Source of the DNA: JABMQB01 sp963678235 | GTDB taxonomy: Bacteria > Bacteroidota > Bacteroidia > Bacteroidales > Prolixibacteraceae | DNA length: 64,000 nt | Direction of reading: 5' to 3' | Assembly (NCBI GenBank): GCA_963678235.1 | Contig: OY782766.1 | Coordinates: forward strand, 2,046,001 to 2,110,000 | Shown: in pieces, positions 36,321 to 44,455 of the stretch | Layout of the letters: each line of letters starts with the position of its first letter | How positions within the stretch are numbered: position 1 is the stretch's first letter | Program-made: the position numbers and the translations under genes | The notes under the pieces: model-generated | Databases searched by the model: none | The model's input: only the letters and a program-made list of their open reading frames with translations | What the model was told of the DNA's origin: nothing

Positions 36321-37151
36321 TTAATGTTTCAGTTTTTTCAAAAATTTTTTCAACGGAATTGACTTCTTCAGTTCTTTTATCATAATATTTCGATAATAAA
36401 TCTCAGCAGTTTCTGATTGCAGCCCAATTACACCTTCACTAAAGGGTAAATCGGTGGCCATATTTACAATTTTGCCATTTAATTTATGTATGGAATATTT
36501 ATCGCCCATAACAATTACCTCACAGGTGTTCCATTCTCCGTTTAAGGCATTAAATTTTGCGTCAGGCGAGGCACGGTGTTCACCTTTATGCCCAAGTACC
36601 GGCAGTCCGCCTTCTGATGGTGCTAAAAAAGTTTTGCCATCTTTCGAATACCATTTTAATTCTTTCGCCCAATAATCACCAGTGTGATTTTGGTTCTCTT
36701 TATGGTTATAGCGCACTTGGTATTCAATTCCGATTGGCCATATTTTATTATCCACAACATGATAATACATACCAGCATCGTATTGATACTTGCCAAAATT
36801 ATTGGCAATTTTTGTACCCCATTTGTATTCAAACCTGAATATATATTTACTATACTTTCTTTTAGTATAAAATAACCCGTGTGTTGCATTTTCACCTGTA
36901 TTTAACTCATATTCTTCTGGGAATTCGTCGTTAAATACATGAACCATTCCATCTTCAATTGCATAAAGTTTTTTAGCAAGTTCGGCATCGCCATTCCTTA
37001 TCTTTAAATCCCAGTTATCCAGATCTTCGCCATTAAAAAGCACTTTAAAACCTTTTGGAATTTTAGTTTTTTCCTGTGCATTAATACTTGATACTCCAAC
37101 TATGGCGAGCAAAATGATCGTATATACCCGAACTGTATATTTTCTTTTCAT
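36321..37151 (-). CDS. DUF1080 family exported protein
   Basis: This is 276 residues with a signal peptide (YTVRVYTIILLAIVGVSSINAQ). It has one DUF1080 sandwich: FKVLFNGEDLDNWDLKIRNGDAE, FRFEYKWGTKIANNFGKYQYDAGMYYHVVDNKIWPIGIEYQ, NGEWNTCEVIVMGDKYSIHKLNGKIVNM and EGVIGLQSETAEIYYRNIMIKEL. It belongs to the PF06439 group with putative 3-keto-glycoside hydrolase activity. It lies 10 nt upstream of the DUF4038 gene, so the two are co-translated and may act on the same glycoside. Confidence 0.85.
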   Translation of the reverse strand: MKRKYTVRVYTIILLAIVGVSSINAQEKTKIPKGFKVLFNGEDLDNWDLKIRNGDAELAKKLYAIEDGMVHVFNDEFPEEYELNTGENATHGLFYTKRKYSKYIFRFEYKWGTKIANNFGKYQYDAGMYYHVVDNKIWPIGIEYQVRYNHKENQNHTGDYWAKELKWYSKDGKTFLAPSEGGLPVLGHKGEHRASPDAKFNALNGEWNTCEVIVMGDKYSIHKLNGKIVNMATDLPFSEGVIGLQSETAEIYYRNIMIKELKKSIPLKKFLKKLKH

Positions 37152-37253
37152 AATGATATTTTTAGATGAATAATTATTTGTTGTTTCTGAAATCTTTGGT
37201 TTGTCAAAGTCCAGAATAATTTGTTTTTATTTCGGGTTTTAACTAGCTAGATT

Positions 37254-37319
37254 TTAGGTTCTGGTTGAGCATGAGAAAAGTACAACTGCTACAAATAATA
37301 CTAAAAGGATTCGTTTCAT
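37254..37319 (-). other. 21-residue lipoprotein-signal ORF, remnant or micro-lipoprotein
   Basis: A minus-strand ATG at 37319 opens MKRILLVLFVAVVLFSCSTRT and stops at once. It is a complete lipoprotein signal peptide with lipobox LFSC and four more residues. The surrounding gap 37152-37384 has no other gene. Either it is the stump of a deleted lipoprotein gene or a genuine entericidin-like micro-lipoprotein. Confidence 0.4.
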
Positions 37320-37384
37320 GATTAGTATATTAAGTAATTTTCTGGTTATTTTATATTTCGATTTTTGTGCTGCATTACGTTGGT

Positions 37385-37819
37385 TTATACCTGCATAAAT
37401 TTCGCGATTGCATGCTTGGCAATTTTCTCATCATTTTCTCCATTCTCGGCGCCAGCCACCGAAATACCACCAACAATTTCATCATCGATTATGATTGGAT
37501 AAGCCCCCATTAATGGAATAAAAGGATCAGGTGTAACATTTCCTAAAGTTTGCATCGCAACCCTATCCTTAGAAACAGCATTTTCTAAAACAGAGCCAGG
37601 GCGTTTGAAACCAACTGCCGTAGCAGCTTTTCCAATGGCAATATTTGCAGCAGCAACCATACTTCCGTCTATTCGTTGAAGACAGATTAAATGAGCGCCA
37701 TCATCAACCACAGCAATTGCCCCGCCAACTTTAAGCTCTTTGGCTTTTTCGATGGCGAAGTCAATAAGTTGCTTAGCTGCTTCCAGGGTTAAACTTCTTT
37801 TTGAAAGCAATTTTGTCAT
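37385..37819 (-). CDS. GlcG/HbpS family (heme-degrading/cofactor-binding-like) protein
   Basis: This is a 144-residue cytoplasmic protein. The GlcG/HbpS fold shows LTLEAAKQLIDFAIEKAKEL, GGAIAVVDDGAHLICLQRIDGS and GAYPIIIDDEIVGGISVAGAENGENDEKIAKHAIAKF. The family occurs in glycolate, propanediol and dihydroxyacetone-kinase-type loci; its role there is not established. Its ATG overlaps the stop of the TIM-barrel gene upstream (TAATG), so the two are translationally coupled. Confidence 0.85.
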   Translation of the reverse strand: MTKLLSKRSLTLEAAKQLIDFAIEKAKELKVGGAIAVVDDGAHLICLQRIDGSMVAAANIAIGKAATAVGFKRPGSVLENAVSKDRVAMQTLGNVTPDPFIPLMGAYPIIIDDEIVGGISVAGAENGENDEKIAKHAIAKFMQV

Positions 37820-38787
37820 TAGATTCTGTAAATATTTTTATTTACCATTTTCATTAATCCATTATAGTCCTCTGTTTTCATCATTTCAAGAATTTCCTGA
37901 TGATTTAAAGTTTTTGCCAATTTATAGGCTCCAGTGGTTATTTCTGAATGACGATTAAAAAAATCAACTACATCAAAAATACGTGGTGACGCGTCCGTGG
38001 TGAAAAACTTGTTATAATTGTATTGTTGAGCCCAGAACATCATCTCGATGTAGGTTAAAAAATGACGGCTGGCACCAATTAAATCCCAATCGGCTTTTGT
38101 ATCGTTATCGTTGGTATGAATGTATGCATCAAAACCACTTTCATATATTAATGACAGCGCTTGAGCAGGATTTTCCTGACTTTGAAGAGAATGCCCCATA
38201 TCGATTGTCACTCCTGTGTTTTCACACTTTACATCCTTAAGTAATAACAATGCTTTTGCTGTAGAATCTATTTGACAATGCACTCTTGTTTCTGAATATT
38301 TAGGTTCAATGAAAAGAGGAATTTCCGGCAGATAATCTGCAGCTTCGCCAATGGTTTCAACCATATAATTCCATGCTGTTTTGTAATCAATTTGAAAAAG
38401 CACATCGTAACCATCACTTAAAGGACAGCATGTTACATGTGGTGCACCAACAGCTTTTGCAAAGTCTTTTGCTTTTTTTATCATTGCCACAGCACGGTCA
38501 CGAATTCCTTTGTCAGGACGAGACAATGCACCTGGAACCCACTCTGCTTCCTTTTTAACATTTACGTTAATTGCAGCAAAATTCAACCCGTATTTTTCCA
38601 TTAGAGCTTTGGTTTCTACCGGTCCTTCATTTTCGTATGGAAAAACCATTTCAACCCCTGTAAAACCGTTAATCTTTGAGACTATATCGAGTTTATCTTC
38701 TGTCGTTTTTGGAGCTTGATACTCTGAAAAACGATCCTGGGTTTTACCTAGAAAACCAATTATTACACCTTGTTTAATTTCTGACAT
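37819..38787 (-). CDS. TIM-barrel sugar isomerase (xylose-isomerase-like)
   Basis: This is a 322-residue cytoplasmic protein. AP_endonuc_2/xylose-isomerase fold: GFTGVEMVFPYE, FAAINVNVKKEAEW, FIEPKYSETRVHCQID (likely metal Glu), VTIDMGHSLQS (Asp, His), DAYIHTNDNDTK and FFTTDASPRIFDVVDFF. The DASPRxFD ending resembles rhamnose-isomerase-like enzymes more than classic xylose isomerase. Members include D-apiose isomerase and other aldose/ketose isomerases. Located between DhaL and GlcG genes, it probably converts the aldose to the ketose used by the DhaK/DhaL kinase. Substrate unproven. Confidence 0.8.
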   Translation of the reverse strand: MSEIKQGVIIGFLGKTQDRFSEYQAPKTTEDKLDIVSKINGFTGVEMVFPYENEGPVETKALMEKYGLNFAAINVNVKKEAEWVPGALSRPDKGIRDRAVAMIKKAKDFAKAVGAPHVTCCPLSDGYDVLFQIDYKTAWNYMVETIGEAADYLPEIPLFIEPKYSETRVHCQIDSTAKALLLLKDVKCENTGVTIDMGHSLQSQENPAQALSLIYESGFDAYIHTNDNDTKADWDLIGASRHFLTYIEMMFWAQQYNYNKFFTTDASPRIFDVVDFFNRHSEITTGAYKLAKTLNHQEILEMMKTEDYNGLMKMVNKNIYRI

Positions 38788-38797
38788 CTTAACTATT

Positions 38798-39448
38798 TTA
38801 TTTTAATAATTCCTTTACTGAATCTGCAAGAGAAACCAATAACAGACAACACGACGTTGCTCCTGCATCTAAAACTCCGCGAGAGCGTTCTCCAAGCCTG
38901 CTGGCACGACCTATCTTTGCAACCATATCCTTTGTTGAATCCCTTCCAATAATAGCCGCATTTTTCATTTCATCCAATGCAACATCAAATTCTTTTCCTT
39001 CCGATGCAGCTTTTTTAATTGCTTCAACCGCCGGATAAAGCGTATCGATTAATGTTTTATCGCCTGGTTTGGCAACTGAGATAGATTGAATTGAAGTCAG
39101 CATTCCTTCTAAAGCCGCTGCCAAATCTTCAACTGCTATTTCATCCTTCCCACTTATTTCTTTAGCAAATCCACGAAACATTTTTCCGTAAAGTGGTCCC
39201 ATTGATCCCCCAATTTTCATCATTAATATTTTTGATAAAACTTTGGCTGAATAAGCTAAATCACCAGGATTTTTTGACAATTCCTCCTGGCACATCATAA
39301 ATCCCTTGTTCATATTTATACCATGGTCACCATCGCCAATCAAACCATCAATATCGCTTAGGTATTGTTTGTTTTCATGAATCGTAACAATCATATTATC
39401 AATGATTATTGCACCTTCTGTGTTTAAAAAATTCTTCATTATTTTCAT
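38798..39448 (-). CDS. dhaL: DhaL-type ADP-binding subunit of a dihydroxyacetone/ketose kinase
   Basis: This is a 216-residue protein. The Mg-nucleotide site GDGDHGINMNKG and the GGSMGPLYGKMF loop match the DAK2/DhaL domain; the helical barrel is complete (GDKTLIDTLYPAVEAI, DAGATSCCLLL). It is paired with dhaK two genes away. No DhaM phosphocarrier gene is seen, so either a general PTS supplies phosphate or this is an ATP-using two-subunit kinase of the erythrulose-kinase type. A second in-frame ATG lies 9 nt downstream. Confidence 0.9.
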   Translation of the reverse strand: MKIMKNFLNTEGAIIIDNMIVTIHENKQYLSDIDGLIGDGDHGINMNKGFMMCQEELSKNPGDLAYSAKVLSKILMMKIGGSMGPLYGKMFRGFAKEISGKDEIAVEDLAAALEGMLTSIQSISVAKPGDKTLIDTLYPAVEAIKKAASEGKEFDVALDEMKNAAIIGRDSTKDMVAKIGRASRLGERSRGVLDAGATSCCLLLVSLADSVKELLK

Positions 39449-39490
39449 TAAATCTGTTGAACGTTTTTTCTATCTGCCCAAATTATATGA

Positions 39491-41074
39491 TTACTTATTT
39501 CTGAGATGCAAAATAACCGGTCCTTTTCCCATAGCTGAGGGTGGAGTTAAATCAACCGTTCCCTTCTTTAATTTTCCTGCCTCCAGATGCTTGCCTGAAA
39601 AAGGTTGAACCCAAACTGCTTGTATTGGTTTTTCCAGTCCTGATAAATTCAACTTAAAGGGTCTTGCTTCCTCCTGATAAATAATATATTCTTTCCCCGG
39701 GTTAGAAAGACAATAACCTGTGCTAACCAGCGAGTCATCTGATTTTAACAACCAATATTGCGTACTGGTAAAAAAGTCAGTGAATATTTTAATATAACCA
39801 TAGCCAGGAGGATTATCATCAGGTCGGATAACATCCCAGGCACCATAAGTATAATAGTAGGCATTATACACCCCAGCCATTTGAATTTTCCATATGGCGT
39901 TAATTACATCTTCTGGAGTATTACTACGACCATAAGTTTTGTCATCTAAACCTTTAGGTCCGTGCTCATAACCAGATTCAACGTTTAGTACAGGCCATGC
40001 TCCACTGGCAAGTTGCCCTAAAACGGTGGCATGAGTATCATTATGTTCTTGAGAACTACGGAAATCTACAAGCTCATCATAATGACCTGTATTGTAGGTC
40101 ACCCGGTCATCATGAACGGTTATTAATCGATCATAGGGATCTGTTGAACGAATGAACTCTAAACGTTCAACCTTATACCGATACGATTTTTCATAGTGAG
40201 CCTCCTTTGCCAGGTCCCATATAATATTAGGATAAGCTGCGTATCGGGCGATGACCCAACGATAATACATATCATCTTCTTCACTTCCGTTCTTAGGCCA
40301 GTTTACCAGTTTATTATATACTTTTAAATAGAGGTGTGCTGTTATTCCACGTTGATACATGGCATCAATAACTTTATCGAGATGATTCCAATACTCCAAA
40401 TTAAACTTGTTATATTCAGGACTCTCATAGCTGCCTCCCCATGGAAACAATAATGGGGGTCCAAGGTCGTATTCAGAAGTTTTGCCATTACGCCAGCTAG
40501 TATCGTAAGAATAGGCATTCAATAGAATAAAATTAAAACCGTGTTTTTCAATTTTATCCAGAAATGGGTTAAGTGTCGGCAGTATTGAATCCTTCTTATC
40601 CATATCCATAGCGAAAAGCCAGTTCGCCTCATAACCCATCGGAAACCACCTGGCACCGTCTTCGTATGTAAAATGGTATGGATTTTCAGGCTCTATAAGT
40701 AAGCCACCATGGACATTTTCATTTTCATTTTTTATGCACTCCAGCTTAATTTGCTGCTTATCCAAATCTATTACTTCCGAATGAGTTGTTATATTCCATA
40801 TCCCTTCTTTGGTTGGAGAGAAACGGATTTTCCACGTATAATCTCCATTATAAAAACCGGGGAGGGTAAAACTGATGTTATCTGGTCCGGTAACTTCAGC
40901 ATAAAAATCAATTTCAAAAGGATTGGTAGGACAATAGCGCCAGGAACGAACATTGGTCTCAAATGTTAAGTCTATTGGATTCCATTTTTGAATCGTAATG
41001 GTCTCATTTTCAGCGAAACTAAAAACGTATACCATAAAAACTAATAAGAACGAAAGGTTTATTTTTTTCATCAT
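39491..41074 (-). CDS. DUF5060-DUF4038 glycoside hydrolase with C-terminal collagen-binding-like domain
   Basis: This is 527 residues with a signal peptide (KKINLSFLLVFMVYVFSFA). DUF5060: QKWNPIDLTFETNVRS, YNGDYTWKIRFSPTKEGIWNITT. DUF4038 barrel: WFPMGYEANWLFAMD, FILLNAYSYDTSW, IIWDLAKEAHYEK (E acid/base candidate) and WPVLNVESGYEHG (E nucleophile candidate). The C-terminal EYIIYQEEARPFKLNLSG ... QAVWVQPFSGKH fits the PF12904-type domain that accompanies DUF4038 in GH140. This makes it the best apiosidase-like candidate here. It sits between the two kinase subunit genes. Confidence 0.8.
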   Translation of the reverse strand: MMKKINLSFLLVFMVYVFSFAENETITIQKWNPIDLTFETNVRSWRYCPTNPFEIDFYAEVTGPDNISFTLPGFYNGDYTWKIRFSPTKEGIWNITTHSEVIDLDKQQIKLECIKNENENVHGGLLIEPENPYHFTYEDGARWFPMGYEANWLFAMDMDKKDSILPTLNPFLDKIEKHGFNFILLNAYSYDTSWRNGKTSEYDLGPPLLFPWGGSYESPEYNKFNLEYWNHLDKVIDAMYQRGITAHLYLKVYNKLVNWPKNGSEEDDMYYRWVIARYAAYPNIIWDLAKEAHYEKSYRYKVERLEFIRSTDPYDRLITVHDDRVTYNTGHYDELVDFRSSQEHNDTHATVLGQLASGAWPVLNVESGYEHGPKGLDDKTYGRSNTPEDVINAIWKIQMAGVYNAYYYTYGAWDVIRPDDNPPGYGYIKIFTDFFTSTQYWLLKSDDSLVSTGYCLSNPGKEYIIYQEEARPFKLNLSGLEKPIQAVWVQPFSGKHLEAGKLKKGTVDLTPPSAMGKGPVILHLRNK

Positions 41075-41080
41075 TAAGTA

Positions 41081-42085
41081 TTATTTATTAAAATGCTTCA
41101 AACCCACAGAATCGCACTCGTAATTCAGACACTCTTTTAACTCGTCATCCAATTTCATAAATGTGCAAGTAACACCAGACATTTCAAGGGAAGTAAAATA
41201 GTTCCCTACGTAGGAGATATGGATTTTAATCCCTTTCTCTGTCAGGATTTTTTCGATGTCATTAAAAACAATGTACAGTTCCATGACCGGAGTTGATCCT
41301 AATCCAGAAATAAGCAGAGCAATTTCATCTCCGCTTTCAAACGGAAGATCAGGAAGAACAACATCACAAACACGTTGTGCAACTTTCGCTGAAGGCTCCA
41401 GATCACAAATTTCAATTCCAGGTTCACCATGGTGACCTATACCTACTTCCATTTTACCATCTTCAATGGTAAAATTAGGATGCCCAACTTCAGGAATAGC
41501 ACATGGCGCTAAACCAATACCAATACTTCGTGTATTATTTATTGCTTTTTGTGCTGATGCAATTACTTCATCTAATGATGCGCCCATTGCTGCTTTTGCT
41601 CCGCCTACTTTCCACATGAGAATTTCACCAGCTACACCTCTGCGTATTTCTTCCTGTCCTTTGGGGGCAGAAGGCACATCATCGTTAGCAACAACTTTTT
41701 TTACTACAATATCATCATCTTCAGCTTCATCCATTGCCATAGCAACATTCATATTGTCGCCTGCATAGTTTCCATATAAAACTGCAACTCCTTTTCCTCC
41801 ATCAGCTGCTTTAATAGCATCGTAAAACATTTGCGCCGGAGGTGAAGAAAAAATTTCACCACAAGCAACTGCATCAATCATATTTCTCCCAATATATCCT
41901 ATAAATGCAGGCTTATGCCCTGATCCTCCGCCGGTTACAATTCCCACTTTCCCTTGAATTGGCGCATCTTTATATTTTATTACTCGTTCGTTTTCTGTTG
42001 GGCTAACCAAATCGGAATGCACTTTTACAAAGGCTTCCAACATTTCGTCAACTACTTTCGACGGATCATTTACAAATTTTTGCAT
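41081..42085 (-). CDS. dhaK: DhaK-type substrate-binding subunit of a dihydroxyacetone/ketose kinase
   Basis: This is a 334-residue DAK1 protein. The substrate loop GGGSGHKPAFIGYIG and the covalent-binding histidine region EVGIGHHGEPGIE are conserved; GNYAGDNMNVAMA and LISGLGSTPVMELYIV are also family marks. It binds a short ketose (dihydroxyacetone, erythrulose or similar) as a hemiaminal; DhaL transfers the phosphate. dhaL lies 1.6 kb downstream, separated by a DUF4038 glycosidase gene, an uncommon interleaving of kinase and glycosidase. Confidence 0.92.
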   Translation of the reverse strand: MQKFVNDPSKVVDEMLEAFVKVHSDLVSPTENERVIKYKDAPIQGKVGIVTGGGSGHKPAFIGYIGRNMIDAVACGEIFSSPPAQMFYDAIKAADGGKGVAVLYGNYAGDNMNVAMAMDEAEDDDIVVKKVVANDDVPSAPKGQEEIRRGVAGEILMWKVGGAKAAMGASLDEVIASAQKAINNTRSIGIGLAPCAIPEVGHPNFTIEDGKMEVGIGHHGEPGIEICDLEPSAKVAQRVCDVVLPDLPFESGDEIALLISGLGSTPVMELYIVFNDIEKILTEKGIKIHISYVGNYFTSLEMSGVTCTFMKLDDELKECLNYECDSVGLKHFNK

Positions 42086-42114
42086 GACTATTTTATTATT
42101 GATTGATTATTTAT

Positions 42115-43011
42115 TTATTTTGGATTTTCCATGATTTCCCGAGCCATACCCGGATTCGTTTTTTCCACTCCCGTTAGCAAGTATACAATCATACCAGCAT
42201 CAGATGGATCGAAGTTTTTCCCATCGTCTTTAATGCAAGTTTCCAGACGTTCATACAGCCAATCCCAAGCTCCTTTTTTGTAAAGTTTTCTTGCTTTGGA
42301 GGTTTTAATCCAATCGAACTTAGCAATATCGGTTTTAAAACCATCATAACCTTCTCTACCATTTTGATTTAAGATGCGAATACAAGTTAGAGATCCACCT
42401 TCTGAACCTGAAAAACCGTCCTCTATTTCCTGAAAAGTCCAGCCACTATGTTTATCCCAGAATTTACTACTAGGATCATCAGAATGTCGATCATTCCATG
42501 GATGATGTGAAACCAGCGTTACAAATTGCCTTTTTTCTTTCTCTGCCCTGTTAATTGCTTCCCCAACAACCTGCATAGGACCAGCAGCAATAATTATTAA
42601 AGGATTATCAGCTGTTGATTTATTGATTTCATCGCGTAAAGCATTGTATGCAACCTCCGCATTATCAACTGCACAAACAAAATTTGACTTTGTAAATCCA
42701 AAAAACTCTTTTCCTTTTAAGGCACTTTCACGCATATGTTGGTATGCATTTAAACCTGATTCTGAGCTTGGATGACTCTGATTACTTCCCCAAATATGAT
42801 CGCTATAGGTATATAAAACCAGTTCATCTTGTAAACCCGCTGCAGAAAGAAGCGCTAAAGAAAGAGGTGTGGCTGCCCAATCATCGTGGTCATGTTCATT
42901 CCCATCAGAACTTATGGCAATCCTTCCTTTTCCTTGCCAAAGTGGGGTTTGCCCATTTAAAGTAAAACTTAACAAGATTATTAAACTGAGAGATAATATT
43001 TTAGCACTCAT
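42115..43011 (-). CDS. Nucleoside-hydrolase-like exported protein
   Basis: This is 298 residues with a signal peptide (SAKILSLSLIILLSFTLNG). The N-terminal aspartate cluster RIAISSDGNEHDHDDWAATPLSL resembles the DTDxxxDD calcium site of inosine-uridine nucleoside hydrolases, and PLIIIAAGPMQVVGEAI matches their second half. The canonical spacing is altered, so it is a divergent member. Such exported proteins in sugar loci may cleave N- or O-glycosides rather than nucleosides. It is spaced 8 nt from the rpiB-like gene. Confidence 0.65.
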   Translation of the reverse strand: MSAKILSLSLIILLSFTLNGQTPLWQGKGRIAISSDGNEHDHDDWAATPLSLALLSAAGLQDELVLYTYSDHIWGSNQSHPSSESGLNAYQHMRESALKGKEFFGFTKSNFVCAVDNAEVAYNALRDEINKSTADNPLIIIAAGPMQVVGEAINRAEKEKRQFVTLVSHHPWNDRHSDDPSSKFWDKHSGWTFQEIEDGFSGSEGGSLTCIRILNQNGREGYDGFKTDIAKFDWIKTSKARKLYKKGAWDWLYERLETCIKDDGKNFDPSDAGMIVYLLTGVEKTNPGMAREIMENPK

Positions 43012-43018
43012 ATTATTT

Positions 43019-43477
43019 TTATTTAGGATGAAAAGATTCTTTTTCTAAATCCCGCATTTGTTGAACCTTTGGAGTTGAACCACCACCGCCAAATTCGGAT
43101 ACTAACCAGGCATCGATTATTGTCTTTGCCAGTTCAGGACCGATAACGCGTTCTCCCATGGTGATTATCTGTGCATCATTACTTTTTCGAAGTCTTTCCG
43201 CAGAAAATACATCGTGACATGTTCCTGCAAAAATACCTTCCACCTTATTGGCAATCATTGCCATACCAAGTCCGGTTCCACAAATGCTTATTCCCCGGTC
43301 GTAATTTCCAGCAGCGACTTGTTTTGCAAGATTAAAGCCAATTTCAGGATATAACGCCCCATCTTTTGTGGAACTAAAATCCAAATCAACAATATCTACT
43401 CCTTTACTAATCAGATGATCATAAAGGACTTTTTTTAGATTCACTGCTGCATCGTCACAATCAATACAAATTTTCAT
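43019..43477 (-). CDS. RpiB/EryI-type sugar phosphate isomerase
   Basis: This is about 152 residues from the ATG at 43477 (MKICIDCDD); the longer frame uses a TTG. RpiB signatures: YPEIGFNLAKQVAAGNYDRGISICGTGLGMAMIANKV with the catalytic-region CGTGxG, then AERLRKSNDAQIITMGERVIG. The GGGSTPKVQQMRDLE tail resembles tetrose-phosphate isomerases (EryI/DerI, D-erythrulose 4-phosphate to D-erythrose 4-phosphate) more than ribose-5-phosphate isomerase. With DhaK/DhaL in the same run, a tetrulose route is the best guess. Confidence 0.85.
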   Translation of the reverse strand: MKICIDCDDAAVNLKKVLYDHLISKGVDIVDLDFSSTKDGALYPEIGFNLAKQVAAGNYDRGISICGTGLGMAMIANKVEGIFAGTCHDVFSAERLRKSNDAQIITMGERVIGPELAKTIIDAWLVSEFGGGGSTPKVQQMRDLEKESFHPK

Positions 43478-43533
43478 TTTAATAAGGTTAAATTTAAGAT
43501 TCAAAACACAAGCTTTGAATACTCACAAAATAA

Positions 43534-44397
43534 TTATCTAGTTACGTGTGGCAATTCTTTTTCAAGAAATTTCAAACTTTCTTCTACCCAGTAGTCAGGA
43601 TTTTCAACAAATCCACCACTGGCTTCACTTCCCATTTCAATCCCGGCAACACAAGGTTCGCCAAGTTTTGCACAATTTTCTTCAATACCTAACTCCAAAC
43701 ATTTATCAACGTATTGGCGAAATGGAACAGCTCCTGTTCCTAAAATACTATTGGTGTGCGCAAAACTTTCCGTTTCACTTAAATGAACATGAATCATTCT
43801 GCTTTTTAATTTTTCAAGCTGTTCAGGTTCTTCACGTGTGATCACCAAATGCCCAACATCGATATTCGGATACATATTTGGTAAAGCAATATCTTCTATC
43901 GCTTTTGCTAATTTATACGTATTATTGCAAATAAAATATACGTGGGGATCAAGTTCTAATCCTACCAACAAATCTTTATCCAAACACCACTCAGCAAAAC
44001 GACCAACATTGTCCACCATGTTCAGCCACGATTGCTCTGGTGAAGTTCCTAATTCGTACAATCCACCACCCCAACATACCAACAACTGACGTCCTCCTAA
44101 TTCCATTTGAAATTCGGCACAAGCTTTCATATAATCAAAGACTGCGTCTCGTTTTTTAGGATCAGGATGAGCAGAATCCTTGGTTGCAACCAGCAACATT
44201 TGAGTACTATGAATTCCGTTATCTTTTACAATTCGTACGGCTTCCTTTTTTTGATTAGCCGTCATTGTTAAAGGATTCCCCTTTCGAATTCCAGCATATT
44301 CAATATACTTAAAACCAAATTTTGCAGCTGATCGCAATGATTCTTCCGGTCCCTTATCTCCAACTTCGTAAACCAATGTATTTAATGCTAATTTCAT
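43534..44397 (-). CDS. TIM-barrel sugar phosphate isomerase/epimerase
   Basis: This is a 287-residue cytoplasmic protein. AP_endonuc_2 fold with metal-ligand strands: FKYIEYAGIRKG, VGLELDPHVYFI (Glu), MYPNIDVGHLVIT (Asp, His), MIHVHLSETE (His) and VAGIEMGSEASGGF (Glu). Relatives include hydroxypyruvate isomerase, tagatose/psicose epimerases, EryH/LerI tetrulose-phosphate isomerases and 3-oxo-isoapionate decarboxylase. In this cluster an EryH/LerI-like step feeding the RpiB-type enzyme is attractive but not proven. Spacing to the RpiB gene is about 56 nt. Confidence 0.82.
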   Translation of the reverse strand: MKLALNTLVYEVGDKGPEESLRSAAKFGFKYIEYAGIRKGNPLTMTANQKKEAVRIVKDNGIHSTQMLLVATKDSAHPDPKKRDAVFDYMKACAEFQMELGGRQLLVCWGGGLYELGTSPEQSWLNMVDNVGRFAEWCLDKDLLVGLELDPHVYFICNNTYKLAKAIEDIALPNMYPNIDVGHLVITREEPEQLEKLKSRMIHVHLSETESFAHTNSILGTGAVPFRQYVDKCLELGIEENCAKLGEPCVAGIEMGSEASGGFVENPDYWVEESLKFLEKELPHVTR

Positions 44398-44455
44398 ATA
44401 TTCTAATTTTTGAAATTTGGATATCGAAATACCAATATCCCAAGATTCTTATTTC

